Below the pieces are notes generated by a model. That model made no database searches and had not been told where the DNA came from. It worked only from the letters and a program-made list of their open reading frames with translations. The translations under genes were made by a program, and so were the position numbers. A DNA stretch of 43,116 bases from JAIVJN01 sp036732565 (GTDB lineage: Bacteria; Acidobacteriota; Vicinamibacteria; Vicinamibacterales; UBA2999): positions 1-43,116 of the forward strand of contig DAINCF010000006.1 in the NCBI GenBank assembly GCA_036732565.1, given 5' to 3'. This document shows, in pieces, positions 15,459 to 23,622 of the stretch (positions are counted from its first letter, which is position 1; each line of letters opens with the position of its first letter).

Positions 15459-16541
15459 ATGCTTTTTGTACTGTTCTTGAGCTTGCTGGCCCTGACCGTT
15501 GCGTGCGGGGGAGGGCCGTCGATCGAAGCCCTTCCGGCGTCCGAGAACGCGTCCGTGGCCGCGCCAGCGGCCCCCGAACGGGCGCTCGCGCAGGTGGCGG
15601 CCACGGCTGCTGAGCCCGAACTGGCAATTGCCGCAGCGGCCCCATCCCGGCCTGCTGAGCCCGCGGCAGTCGTGACGGATCCCTCGCTGCCCGAGGTCGT
15701 GCGCCCGTTGCCACCGGGCATTTCCGGCGCGATTGCGTTTCAGTCCGATCGTGATGGACGGCCGCGACTCTACGTCCTCGATCTTCCAGCGGGCACCGTG
15801 CGACGTCTGGGCGGCGTCGGCGATTGGTTCGATGAAGAGCCGAAGTGGTCGCCTGACGGCCGGCGCATCGCGTTCAGCTCGACTCGCGGGGGAGGCGGCA
15901 ACATCGATATCTTCGTGATGAACGCGGACGGCTCGAACGTCGTGCGGCTGACCGATCATCCGGCGCCCGAACAGGATCCGACGTGGGCGGCCGACGCGCA
16001 GAGCTTGTTCTTCACCGCCGAGCGTGACGGGCGTGGCGAGATCTATCGGGTATGGCTCGCGGACAAGCGCGTCGAGCGCGTGACGTCCGGTATCGACCGC
16101 GCCATCATGCCGGAGGCGTCGCCGGATGGGAAGTACCTCGCCTACGCGGGGCAGACGATCATGCACTTCCAGATTCACGTGATGGATCTGACTACCGGCA
16201 AGACGAATCAAGTGACGACTGGCGGCGGTGCGTGTCGTCCGTCGTGGGCGCCAGACAGTCAAGAGGTGGCGTTCGTGCGCATCGCGCAGGAGCCGTCGCG
16301 GCTGGAGGTGGTACGTCAGACAGGACCGCGCGTTGTCCTCGAAGACCGGAAGCTCTGGAGCTACTACCCGGACTACTCACCGGACGGCAAGCTGATCGCG
16401 TTCTCGGTGAGCCCTGAGCACCATCGCGGCGAAGACTGGGACCTCGCGCTCATGGATCCCGCCAGGCCTGGTGCGTTCGTGCGCTTGACCATCGGACCGG
16501 GCAACGATCGCGTCCCCGACTGGCGACCGAACCTCAAGTAG
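15459..16541 (+). CDS. TolB-like beta-propeller lipoprotein (PD40/WD40-like repeats)
   Basis: 360 residues. The N-terminus is a short hydrophobic signal ending ALTVAC (C16), a near-standard lipobox, then an Ala/Pro-rich linker to about residue 85. The rest is a run of PD40-type blades: AFQSDRDGRPRLYVLDL, PKWSPDGRRIAFSSTR, IDIFVMNADGSNVVRLT, PTWAADAQSLFFTAERDGRGEIYRV, and PDYSPDGKLIAFSV. This is the TolB C-terminal fold. It is not TolB itself, since the TolB N-terminal domain is missing. The last three codons read CTC AAG TAG, and that TAG is the start of a family A palindrome. Confidence 0.85.
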   Translation: MLFVLFLSLLALTVACGGGPSIEALPASENASVAAPAAPERALAQVAATAAEPELAIAAAAPSRPAEPAAVVTDPSLPEVVRPLPPGISGAIAFQSDRDGRPRLYVLDLPAGTVRRLGGVGDWFDEEPKWSPDGRRIAFSSTRGGGGNIDIFVMNADGSNVVRLTDHPAPEQDPTWAADAQSLFFTAERDGRGEIYRVWLADKRVERVTSGIDRAIMPEASPDGKYLAYAGQTIMHFQIHVMDLTTGKTNQVTTGGGACRPSWAPDSQEVAFVRIAQEPSRLEVVRQTGPRVVLEDRKLWSYYPDYSPDGKLIAFSVSPEHHRGEDWDLALMDPARPGAFVRLTIGPGNDRVPDWRPNLK

Positions 16542-16565
16542 GGGCGGCTCGCGAGCCGCCCCTAC
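16538..16565. repeat. Palindromic repeat, family A, copy 4, supplying two stop codons
   Basis: A perfect 28-bp copy. TAG at 16539-16541 ends the plus-strand TolB-like gene, and the mirror-image CTA at 16562-16564 is the TAG of the minus-strand AT-hook protein gene. The two genes therefore converge inside one hairpin. Confidence 0.93.
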
Positions 16566-17122
16566 CGGGACTCCTCGGGAGCTGTTCGGAGCTCGACCAG
16601 GGGCTCGGGAATGAATCCTTCTGGCGAGCGCTCGGCGACGATGATGGCGCGGGCGTGGAAGCGAATTCCATCCTGCCGCCACTTCCGAAGCAGGCCGCGG
16701 ACGGTCAGCAGCCCATCCCGCTCCCGGTCGGGCAGATCGGGGGAATCGAGCCGATCGAGCACCGCAATCTCGAGGTCCGCCAAACCGCGGCCCGGCTCGA
16801 GCGCGAGGAACCCGCGTCCGTCGGCGAGTGTGATCACCGCCACACCGGGAATGTTCTTGAAGACGTCGGGCTGGACCAGAATCAACGCCCGCTTGCTGGG
16901 GAGCTGAACGAGGTCGGCAACGGGACGATTGCTGCCATTGCGGCGTTCCTGCTTCGAGAGGCGCTCGCAGAGCTTGACCACCGCCCACCCGAGGTCAGGC
17001 CCCAGTTCCCTCAATCTGGCCACTACATCGTCCGGCAGGGTGATGGTGACAAGTTGGGCCGGTCGCCCAAATTTGGGTGGACGACCGCGTCGGCGGCGCG
17101 CGTCAGGGCCTGGAAGGCTCAT
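16562..17122 (-). CDS. AT-hook / ribbon-helix-helix-like DNA-binding protein with C-terminal domain
   Basis: 186 residues. The N-terminus is basic with RRGRPPKFGRP (11-21), an AT-hook-like RGRP core. It continues as QLVTITLPDDVVARLRELGP, a strand-then-helix pattern as in MetJ/Arc (RHH) proteins. The C-terminal ~130 residues are not recognised; they contain RALILVQPDVFKNIPGVAVI and a DGLLTVRGLLRKWRQ segment. It is likely a transcription regulator. A 6-bp inverted repeat overlaps its own promoter region (17125-17150), compatible with autoregulation. The stop lies in the family A palindrome. Confidence 0.65.
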   Translation of the reverse strand: MSLPGPDARRRRGRPPKFGRPAQLVTITLPDDVVARLRELGPDLGWAVVKLCERLSKQERRNGSNRPVADLVQLPSKRALILVQPDVFKNIPGVAVITLADGRGFLALEPGRGLADLEIAVLDRLDSPDLPDRERDGLLTVRGLLRKWRQDGIRFHARAIIVAERSPEGFIPEPLVELRTAPEESR

Positions 17123-17124
17123 GT

Positions 17125-17150
17125 CTGAGGCAGGGGCAGTATAACCTCAG
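17125..17150. promoter_or_regulatory. Candidate operator: CTGAGG-N14-CCTCAG around a -10-like element
   Basis: A perfect 6-bp inverted repeat (CTGAGG 17125-17130, CCTCAG 17145-17150), 20 bp between half-site starts, flanks a minus-strand TATACT (17143-17138) located 15 nt before the ATG of the RHH-like gene. The spacing is about two helical turns. Confidence 0.35.
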
Positions 17151-17195
17151 GGAAAACGAAAGACGCTATCTTTTCATAAACAAACGCAGAACCGA

Positions 17196-17348
17196 TTATC
17201 TCAAAAGAAGAGCGCGGGTCGAGGTCCACAGTCGCCCCAGCCAGGGCCGCGTGAGGAAGAACGCGCCGGCGATCCCGAGGCTCACGCACACCCACATCAG
17301 CACGTGAAGCATCCGCCGTAGGAGCGCGCTCTCCTCGAGCGTGAACAT
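17196..17348 (-). CDS. 50-aa single-span membrane protein coupled to radical SAM gene
   Basis: The ATG at 17348 overlaps the radical SAM TGA (TGATG), a sign of translational coupling, and the frame runs to TAA at 17196. The product starts MFTLEESALLRRMLHVLMW, has one hydrophobic span (VLMWVCVSLGIAGAFFL) and a basic end (RPWLGRLWTSTRALLLR). No family is recognised. The tight coupling suggests it anchors or assists the B12-type radical SAM enzyme at the membrane. Confidence 0.6.
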   Translation of the reverse strand: MFTLEESALLRRMLHVLMWVCVSLGIAGAFFLTRPWLGRLWTSTRALLLR

Positions 17349-18883
17349 CAGAAGTACCCGCGGCTGGCCTCGAAGATTTGCTTCTGTGGAACCGCCACCG
17401 TGTCCTCTTCCTTACGCTTGAAGAGCGACGGCCACATGCGCATCGTCATCGTGAGCTGCGACTTGTTGGTCATCAGCACGGTGTTCCTGAAGTAGCGGAG
17501 CGCCGGAATTGGCCGCACGCGATAGAACAGCAGCTCCTGAACCATGTTGAAGGAGCCGATGATGCGGAACACGATGTTGTCGGGCAACTGGACGACGCGT
17601 TTGAACAACGGCAGAAACGACGGCGGAAACTTGACCATCAACCAGAACAGGGCGGCGATGTTCCTGAACTCGCGATCGTAGGGTGTCTTGATGCAGATCT
17701 CCGTGGCTTCGGCCACGTGCTTCTCCATGTCGAAGTCCTTGTCGAGATACCCGTTCTGCTTCGCGTACTCGACGAGGGGCAGGCCCGGGAACAGCAGGAA
17801 CGTATTGGCCCGCACGTAATTCGACTTCAGCTCCATGTTGAGCTGCACGGTCTCGAGCGCGTTGTCCAGCGTCTCGCTCGGCAGCCCGATCATGTTCGTG
17901 GTGAGCACCTTGATGCCCTTGTCGCGCAGCAGGCGGGCGCCCTCGACGATGTGATCGTTCTTGGACTGCTTCCGGATGACCCGTTCGCGAATGTCCTGGT
18001 TCCCCGACTCGAGCCCGACGGCCGCGCCGTAGCAGTTGGCTTTCTCCATCAAATCCGCGGCCTGTTCACGCACCGAGTCGTAGCGGATGTTGCAGTTCCA
18101 GGGGATGTTCACTTCCTTGGCGTAGACCTCGGCGAACTCCTCCAGCCACTTGTAGTTGTTGCGGATGAAGAACAGGTCGTCCGAGAAGTGCACGTGTTTC
18201 AACGGATAGCGCTCGGCGATGTACTTGATCTCGTCGACGGTCCGCCGCACCGATTTGCGTCGCAGGTAGTCCGACTTGGTCTCCTGCTTGTACATGCTGC
18301 GGATCACGGGCTCGTGACAGAAGGTGCACGGATACGGGCACCCCATGCTCGAGATGAACCGCTTCATCGGCATGTCGCGCAGGAACTTGTACTTGTAGTA
18401 GAGCTCGCGATCCGGTGGCGGCAGATCGTCGAGCGGGACCGCCGCGCGGATGGGATTCTGATGAATCGTCCCGCTGCGCGTCTTGATGTACAGGTTGCGA
18501 ATCTGGGTGACGTCGCGGTCGTGCTCCATGGCCTCGGCGAGGTCCAACATCGCATGCTCACCTTCGCCGCGGCAGATGATGTCGATGCCGGGCTGGTGAA
18601 TCATCTCGGGCGAGTAGGTCGGATGCGGACCGCCGACGATGATCGGAATGTTCAGTTCTTGCTTGATGGAGACCGCGAGGCGCTGAATGGAGTGATGGAC
18701 GCCCGTGAGGGCCGAGAACGCGATGAGCCCGGGATCGTACTTCCTGATGGCGTCAATCAGATTCGGGGTGTGCGAAACGAGCAGGAGGTCGGTCTGATGG
18801 CCATTCGCCTTGAGAATGCCCGACAGATTGGCCACGCCGATTGATTCCTGAATGCCGTTGTTCTGAACGAACAAGACCTTCAA
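17348..18883 (-). CDS. B12-binding-domain radical SAM protein
   Basis: 511 residues. The N-terminal ~150 residues form a cobalamin-binding-like Rossmann domain (MKVLFVQNNG start, then IPIIVGGPHPTYSPEMI and DIICRGEGEHAM). The radical SAM core has CxxxCxxC at C182-C186-C189 (GCPYPCTFC), then HFSDDLFFIRN, GLESGNQDIRERV and TTNMIGLPSETLDNA. The ~110-residue C-terminal part is helical and hydrophobic. This is the BchE/HpnJ-type superfamily, whose members methylate or rearrange lipids, tetrapyrroles and natural products. The start is TTG 18883 with AAGGAAA upstream. A 50-aa membrane ORF is coupled to its stop. Confidence 0.88.
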   Translation of the reverse strand: MKVLFVQNNGIQESIGVANLSGILKANGHQTDLLLVSHTPNLIDAIRKYDPGLIAFSALTGVHHSIQRLAVSIKQELNIPIIVGGPHPTYSPEMIHQPGIDIICRGEGEHAMLDLAEAMEHDRDVTQIRNLYIKTRSGTIHQNPIRAAVPLDDLPPPDRELYYKYKFLRDMPMKRFISSMGCPYPCTFCHEPVIRSMYKQETKSDYLRRKSVRRTVDEIKYIAERYPLKHVHFSDDLFFIRNNYKWLEEFAEVYAKEVNIPWNCNIRYDSVREQAADLMEKANCYGAAVGLESGNQDIRERVIRKQSKNDHIVEGARLLRDKGIKVLTTNMIGLPSETLDNALETVQLNMELKSNYVRANTFLLFPGLPLVEYAKQNGYLDKDFDMEKHVAEATEICIKTPYDREFRNIAALFWLMVKFPPSFLPLFKRVVQLPDNIVFRIIGSFNMVQELLFYRVRPIPALRYFRNTVLMTNKSQLTMTMRMWPSLFKRKEEDTVAVPQKQIFEASRGYF

Positions 18884-18986
18884 GGGCGTTTCCTTTCGAA
18901 CCTGAGTTCAACTGATGAGGCAAAAATATCACCAAAAGGTCCTCGAAAGCGGCGGAATTTGATTATTCTCTGAAAAAATGACGAGG

Positions 18987-18992
18987 TAGTAT
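18987..18992 (+). promoter_or_regulatory. Candidate -10 element (TAGTAT) before a GTG start
   Basis: TAGTAT ends 8 nt before the GTG at 19001, in an A/T-rich patch (18938-18993) that is unusual for this window. The spacing leaves almost no 5' leader. The -35 region is not recognisable. Confidence 0.35.
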
Positions 18993-19000
18993 CATGCGCC

Positions 19001-21049
19001 GTGCGGCACTGGTTTCCGCGCGTTGTTCTAGCTGCGCTGGCCCTCCTCGTCCTCCTCGAAGTCTTCACGGTCGCTCCACGTCCCGAGGCGTTCGTCCTCG
19101 TCGCGACGGTCTGCTGGATGGCCGCGCCCGGCATCGTCCTCATCGATCGGGCGTTCAGGTTGGCCGGCTCTGCACGCATCGTCGCGTGGCTGATCGGCCC
19201 TGCACTGGGTTTCGGGCTGAGCGTGTTCGGGTTGCTCGTGTGGTGGAGCATCGGTCTGCAGAGCTGGCTGGCGCTCATCCTGGCACCGCTGTTCAGCTGG
19301 AGCGTCGTACTGGCGGCAGCTCGATGGCGAGGTCCACAGCTGCGCTGGCCGCGTTTCGAGAGTCGGGATCTCGCGGCCGTCGGGGTGGCACTGCTCGTGG
19401 TTCCTGCGATCACCTTTGCCGCCTACGACCACGTCGGCGAGACCACGAGCGAAGGCGAGGCGTACCGCGCCTATTTCACCGCCGACTTCGTGTGGGCGAT
19501 GACCGTCACGACCGAGCTCGCGAAGGGCGACATGCCGCCGGTCAACCCGTTCTTACGCGATGCGTCGCTTCGCTACTACTGGATGTCCCACCTGCTGTCG
19601 GGCGCCGTCTATCGCAACGTCGCCGACTGGGGCGTGACGTCACAGCAGGTGATCCTCATCAACGGGCTGTTCTATGGTCTCGCGTTCGTCGCGTTCCTCT
19701 ACGGCTTGGCGCGGCTCTCGGGAGGTAGTCCCGTGTTCGCGGCGCTCGCGGTCATCGTCGGCTTCACGGCCAACAGCTACGAGGCGCTCGAGCGTCTGGT
19801 CGTGTACCTCAGGAACGGCACACCGCTGGACTACGTGCGCATGATCAACGTCGATGCCGTGACCCGTTGGTACTACAACGGCATGCCGGTCGATGGGCTG
19901 CAGCGGATGCTGCTGTATCAGCCGCATCACATCACCGGCTACATGCTGGCGTTGACCGCTCTGTGGCTCGTGGGCTCTGCCGAGGATGTAACCGAGACCG
20001 CCGTGGCGCTATGGGCCGGCATCCTGCTCGGTCTCGGCCTCCTCTTCAGCACGTTCACCGCGATCATCGTCGGGTTGGCGCTCGGCTTGCTCTACGCCTT
20101 CCGCCTGCTCGAGCGGCGATCGTGGAGCGCGCTCTGGCAGTGCGCGATTCTTGGCGGCCTGCCGGTGATTCTCGCCGTCGTCGCCGCGAGCGTGCTGGGC
20201 TATACCGATCCTCGGCAAGGCATGCTGGTCCAGTTCGGGCTCAATCCAACGGCGACGCGACTGTGGCCCTTCATGTTCGTGCTGAGTTTTGGGCCGTTGC
20301 TCGTTGCCGGCCTTGCGGCGTTGGCCCATCGCCAATGGATCGCACGCGCCGGCGCCTCGGCCGCCGCGCTGTCGGTCGGCGCCCTCTTCTTCTACTTCAT
20401 GGCCGACGTGCCCGACGAAGGTGGCGTGTGGGTGGGCTGGCGCTCCGGGCATCTCTTGTTGATCGCGTTCGCGGTGACGGCTGCGGCCGTCCTCACGATG
20501 CTGTGGCAGCGGCCGCGCGCGCGTCTGCCGCTCATCGCCGCGCTGGTCCTCCTGATTGCGCCTGCCGTGCCGACCGTGGCCATCGACGCCTACAACGCAC
20601 AGGACATCACCAACCGCGAGCGCGTGCTGAGCTTTCCATGGACCGTGATCATCACGCCGCCGGAACGCGAAGCGCTGGACTGGATTCGCCGCTCCACACC
20701 AGTGGACGCCGTCGTGCAAGTGGCCCCGCGCGCGCACGGCGCCGCGACCTGGACCTACATCCAGTCGTTTGCCGAGCGGCGCAGTATCGCCGGCGAACCA
20801 GGCTCGATGATTCCGATTCAGCCCTACCGCTACGCCACCGACAGCGTGATGATGGGGATCTTCGAGTCGCCACGCCCGAACGACGCGGCGGAGATGGCGC
20901 GTTTTCTCGGGATCGACTACCTCGTCGTGGCACCGCAGGATCGCGAGTTCTATCCCAGCGCCGCGCAGATGTTCGACGAGCACCCCGAGTTGTTCGTGCC
21001 GGTGTTCAGGAACAGCGCGGTGACCGTTTACGACATGCGCAGGCGCTGA
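19001..21049 (+). CDS. Large polytopic membrane protein, GT-C glycosyltransferase-like
   Basis: 682 residues with roughly 13-15 hydrophobic spans and a ~130-residue soluble C-terminus. A long extracytoplasmic loop after the fourth span carries GEAYRAYFTADFVWAMTVTTEL, then PPVNPFLRDASLRYYWMSHLLSG, residues resembling the acidic first loop of GT-C/DUF2298-type proteins. The C-terminal part (EREALDWIRRSTPVDAVVQ, FLGIDYLVVAPQDREF) looks like the soluble domain of many EPS membrane proteins. The reaction and acceptor are unknown. The start is GTG 19001. Its last 22 bp overlap the end of the convergent epimerase gene. Confidence 0.7.
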   Translation: MRHWFPRVVLAALALLVLLEVFTVAPRPEAFVLVATVCWMAAPGIVLIDRAFRLAGSARIVAWLIGPALGFGLSVFGLLVWWSIGLQSWLALILAPLFSWSVVLAAARWRGPQLRWPRFESRDLAAVGVALLVVPAITFAAYDHVGETTSEGEAYRAYFTADFVWAMTVTTELAKGDMPPVNPFLRDASLRYYWMSHLLSGAVYRNVADWGVTSQQVILINGLFYGLAFVAFLYGLARLSGGSPVFAALAVIVGFTANSYEALERLVVYLRNGTPLDYVRMINVDAVTRWYYNGMPVDGLQRMLLYQPHHITGYMLALTALWLVGSAEDVTETAVALWAGILLGLGLLFSTFTAIIVGLALGLLYAFRLLERRSWSALWQCAILGGLPVILAVVAASVLGYTDPRQGMLVQFGLNPTATRLWPFMFVLSFGPLLVAGLAALAHRQWIARAGASAAALSVGALFFYFMADVPDEGGVWVGWRSGHLLLIAFAVTAAAVLTMLWQRPRARLPLIAALVLLIAPAVPTVAIDAYNAQDITNRERVLSFPWTVIITPPEREALDWIRRSTPVDAVVQVAPRAHGAATWTYIQSFAERRSIAGEPGSMIPIQPYRYATDSVMMGIFESPRPNDAAEMARFLGIDYLVVAPQDREFYPSAAQMFDEHPELFVPVFRNSAVTVYDMRRR

Positions 21050-21963
21050 GCGATGTCGGTGACGATGGCGGGAAGGCTCTCCGCCAGCGTGCGCTGCGGG
21101 TTGTAGCCCAGGGCCCGCCGCGCCGCGGTGATGTCCGCGATGGAGTAGCGGAGCTCGCCGGGACGCGGATCGACGTAGCGGGGTGACACCCGCGCGCCGG
21201 TGTGGGTGATGGCGAGCGCCGCGAGCTCGTTGAGCGAGGTCGCTTTTCCGGTGCCGAGATTGTACGTGCCTGGGGGCCGGCCCGGCGAGGCCATCACGCC
21301 CGCGACGATGTCATCGACGTGCACGAAGTCGCGCCGCTGTTCGCCGTCGCCAAACACCACCGGCGGCTCGCCGGTCAGCAGCTTTGTGATGAAGATGGTG
21401 AGCACACCGACGTACGGGGTGTAGGCCTGACCGGGGCCGAACGTATTGAAGAACCGCAACGTCGTCAACGGCACGCCCCGAAGCGCCAGCACCTGCGCCG
21501 CGAGCTTTTCGGACGCGAGCTTGCCGATGCCGTACGGGGACAACGGCTCGGTGGCATGCTGTTCGCTGATCGGCACGGGCGCGGGCGCATCGGCATAGAC
21601 CCCCATCGACGAGGCGAGCACGAACCAGCGCACGCGAGCCGGGTCCACCTCGCGCAGCACGGTCGCGGTGCCCATCAGATTGGTGTCGAGGTCCTCGTAG
21701 AAACGGTCGAAGCTGCCGCGAATGGTGACCTGCGCGGCGAGGTGGTAGACGACGTCGACGTCGGTCAAGGCATCGGCCACGACCGCACGGTCGCGTACAT
21801 CGCCTTCCACGAAACGGGCACGCCGATCCACGTGCTCGCGGCGTCCGACCGACAGGTTGTCCAAGACGGTGACCCGAGCGCCGGCGTCGAGGAGCGCGCG
21901 ACTCAGGGTCGAGCCGATGAAACCGGCGCCGCCGGTCACAAGTGCGTGAGTACCGAAGGTCAC
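21028..21963 (-). CDS. NAD-dependent epimerase/dehydratase (UDP-sugar 4-epimerase-like)
   Basis: 311 residues, an extended SDR. GGAGFIG (11-17) binds NAD, D35 of VLDNLSVG and DVRD follow, and the catalytic set is S118/S119 with Y144xxxK148 (SPYGIGKLASEK). The C-terminal RFFNTFGPGQAYTPYVGVLTIF, FGDGEQRRDFVHVDDI and GTGKATSLNELA blocks are those of GalE/WbpP-type UDP-hexose epimerases. It would supply a nucleotide sugar to the surrounding glycosyltransferases. The GTG start overlaps the preceding nucleotidyltransferase stop (GTGA), making it the last gene of a four-gene operon. Confidence 0.9.
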   Translation of the reverse strand: MTFGTHALVTGGAGFIGSTLSRALLDAGARVTVLDNLSVGRREHVDRRARFVEGDVRDRAVVADALTDVDVVYHLAAQVTIRGSFDRFYEDLDTNLMGTATVLREVDPARVRWFVLASSMGVYADAPAPVPISEQHATEPLSPYGIGKLASEKLAAQVLALRGVPLTTLRFFNTFGPGQAYTPYVGVLTIFITKLLTGEPPVVFGDGEQRRDFVHVDDIVAGVMASPGRPPGTYNLGTGKATSLNELAALAITHTGARVSPRYVDPRPGELRYSIADITAARRALGYNPQRTLAESLPAIVTDIAQRLRMS

Positions 21964-22934
21964 GACGCGAAGCTGGCCAGGACGTTCGGGCAGTGAATGG
22001 TGTGCTCGCCGTTCAGGACGACGCCCTCCAGGTCGGTGGTCGAATCGACGACCACGCCCGGCATGATCACGCTGCGTGAGATGCGGATCGGGTGACGGAC
22101 GACGACGTTGTCGCCGATGACGCTCCTGTGCACGCTGGCGCCGGCGGGCATCTCGACGCCGTCGCCGACCAACTGGTCGAGATGCTTCCGCGCCAGCTCG
22201 ATGAGATTGATCATCAGCAAATCGTCCGGCCGCGTGAGGTTCAGATCGCGCTCGACGATCGGTCGATGATGCACCAGGTGGCCATCGTCGATCAGGATTT
22301 GAATGCTGTCGGTGATCTCGTATTCGTCACGCATGGCGGTGCGCGGCGTGCGGCGAATCGCGTCGAAGATGTGCTGATCGAAGACGTAGAGCCCGCAGCC
22401 TTTCAGCTGACTGTCGACGTACCGCGGCTTCTCGATCACCCGCCGCACGCGCCCGGTATCGTCGGCGCGGATGACGAAGTTGCGTCGTACCATCTCGGGA
22501 TCGGTCTCGTACATGCTCACCAGGTTCGCGTTCGTCCGCCCCAGGAGCACATCCTCGATCAGGGGCTGCAGCGGCTCCTTCAAATGAAAATGGATATCGC
22601 CGAGCATCATCAGGAACGGGACGTCGATGAACTGCTCGAGGCCGCCGACGGCGTGCGCTAGACCCAGCGTGTCTTCCTGGGCGACGAAGTGGATCTTGAC
22701 GCCATAGCGGCTGCCGTCGCCAATCGCGCCCGCCACCAGGTAACCAAGATGGCCGACGACGATGTGGATGTCGGTGATGCCGCAATCGCGCATCACTTCG
22801 ATCTGGTGGACGAGCAGAGGCCGGTTCAAGATCGGCAGCATCGGCTTCGGGCTGCGCTCGGAGAACGGGTACATGCGGGCGCCCTTGCCGGCGGCCAGGA
22901 TGACACCGACCACACGCTGCTTGGGCTTAGCCAT
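21960..22934 (-). CDS. Sugar-1-phosphate nucleotidyltransferase
   Basis: 324 residues. The N-terminal signature AAGKGARMYPFSERSPKPMLPI (13-34) is the GxGxR...PKP nucleotide-binding motif of RmlA/GalU/GlmU-type enzymes, followed by MLGDIHF as the metal-site DG/D region. The C-terminus has hexapeptide-like turns (SVIGDNVVVRHPIRISRSVI). It activates a sugar 1-phosphate with dTTP, UTP or another NTP; the base and sugar are not decided by sequence. ATG 22934 is preferred over an upstream in-frame start at 22961. It overlaps the GT2 gene end by 8 bp and the epimerase start by 4 bp. Confidence 0.9.
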   Translation of the reverse strand: MAKPKQRVVGVILAAGKGARMYPFSERSPKPMLPILNRPLLVHQIEVMRDCGITDIHIVVGHLGYLVAGAIGDGSRYGVKIHFVAQEDTLGLAHAVGGLEQFIDVPFLMMLGDIHFHLKEPLQPLIEDVLLGRTNANLVSMYETDPEMVRRNFVIRADDTGRVRRVIEKPRYVDSQLKGCGLYVFDQHIFDAIRRTPRTAMRDEYEITDSIQILIDDGHLVHHRPIVERDLNLTRPDDLLMINLIELARKHLDQLVGDGVEMPAGASVHRSVIGDNVVVRHPIRISRSVIMPGVVVDSTTDLEGVVLNGEHTIHCPNVLASFAS

Positions 22935-23616
22935 GCGAGAACCGGCAGCGGACGAGCTCACGCATCACCCTGACGGCATCGAAGGCACGAATCTTCTTGC
23001 CTTCTTCGAACGTGCGCCCGTGGAAACTGACCGGAACCTCGGTGAAACGTGCGCCACGCTGTGCCAGCCGCGCCGTGAATTCCGCCTCGAAGTCGAAGCC
23101 GTTGGCGCGGATGGGCAGCCCTCGGATCAGCGAGGTCCGATACATCTTATAGCCGGTCATGAGGTCGGACACCTGGACCCCATACAGGACGCGACTGGCC
23201 GCGCTCATCGTCAGGTTGCCCATCCGATTGAGCCAGCGCATCCCTTCGATCGAGCCCTTGAAGCGGCTGCCATACACGACGTCGGCCGTGTTGGCCAGCA
23301 GGGGAGCGATGAGCGCCTTGTAGTCCTGGGGGTCGTACTCGAGGTCGGCGTCCTGATGCACGAGGATGTCCCCCTGCGCGAGCGTCCAGAGGTGCTTGAG
23401 GACGCCCCCGCGGCCGACGTTCTCGGGCATGAGGATGATTTGCAGCCGAGGATCGGTCAGACGCGCCAGGATCTCCCGCGTGCCGTCCTTCGAGCCATCA
23501 TCGCCGACGTAGACCGTGATCGGCACGCTGAGGTCGACGGCCAGGACGCGCGTGAGCAACTCTTCGATCGTCGCCCGTTCGTTGTAGACCGGGACCAGAA
23601 CGCTGAGAGAGGACAC
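22927..23616 (-). CDS. Glycosyltransferase family 2, DPM-like
   Basis: 229 residues of GT-A fold without C-terminal membrane spans. LSVLVPVYNERATIEELL, VGDDGSKDGTREIL and the DxD site VHQDADLEYDP are present, then SRFKGS and MTGYKMYR, typical of the dolichyl/polyprenyl-phosphate mannosyl- or glucosyltransferase group. GTG 23616 begins 6 nt after the radical SAM stop. Likely product: a polyprenyl-linked or lipid-linked sugar; the sugar may come from the nucleotidyltransferase and epimerase encoded just downstream. Confidence 0.9.
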   Translation of the reverse strand: MSSLSVLVPVYNERATIEELLTRVLAVDLSVPITVYVGDDGSKDGTREILARLTDPRLQIILMPENVGRGGVLKHLWTLAQGDILVHQDADLEYDPQDYKALIAPLLANTADVVYGSRFKGSIEGMRWLNRMGNLTMSAASRVLYGVQVSDLMTGYKMYRTSLIRGLPIRANGFDFEAEFTARLAQRGARFTEVPVSFHGRTFEEGKKIRAFDAVRVMRELVRCRFSHG

Positions 23617-23622
23617 CCGATG

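Noticed and set aside
14625..16262. 545-codon minus-strand open frame
   Set aside because: Antisense to the methyltransferase and TolB-like genes, which have recognisable motifs; no domain in the shadow.
17378..18844. 488-codon plus-strand open frame
   Set aside because: Lies wholly antisense to the radical SAM gene with its CxxxCxxC and B12-like motifs; no features of its own.
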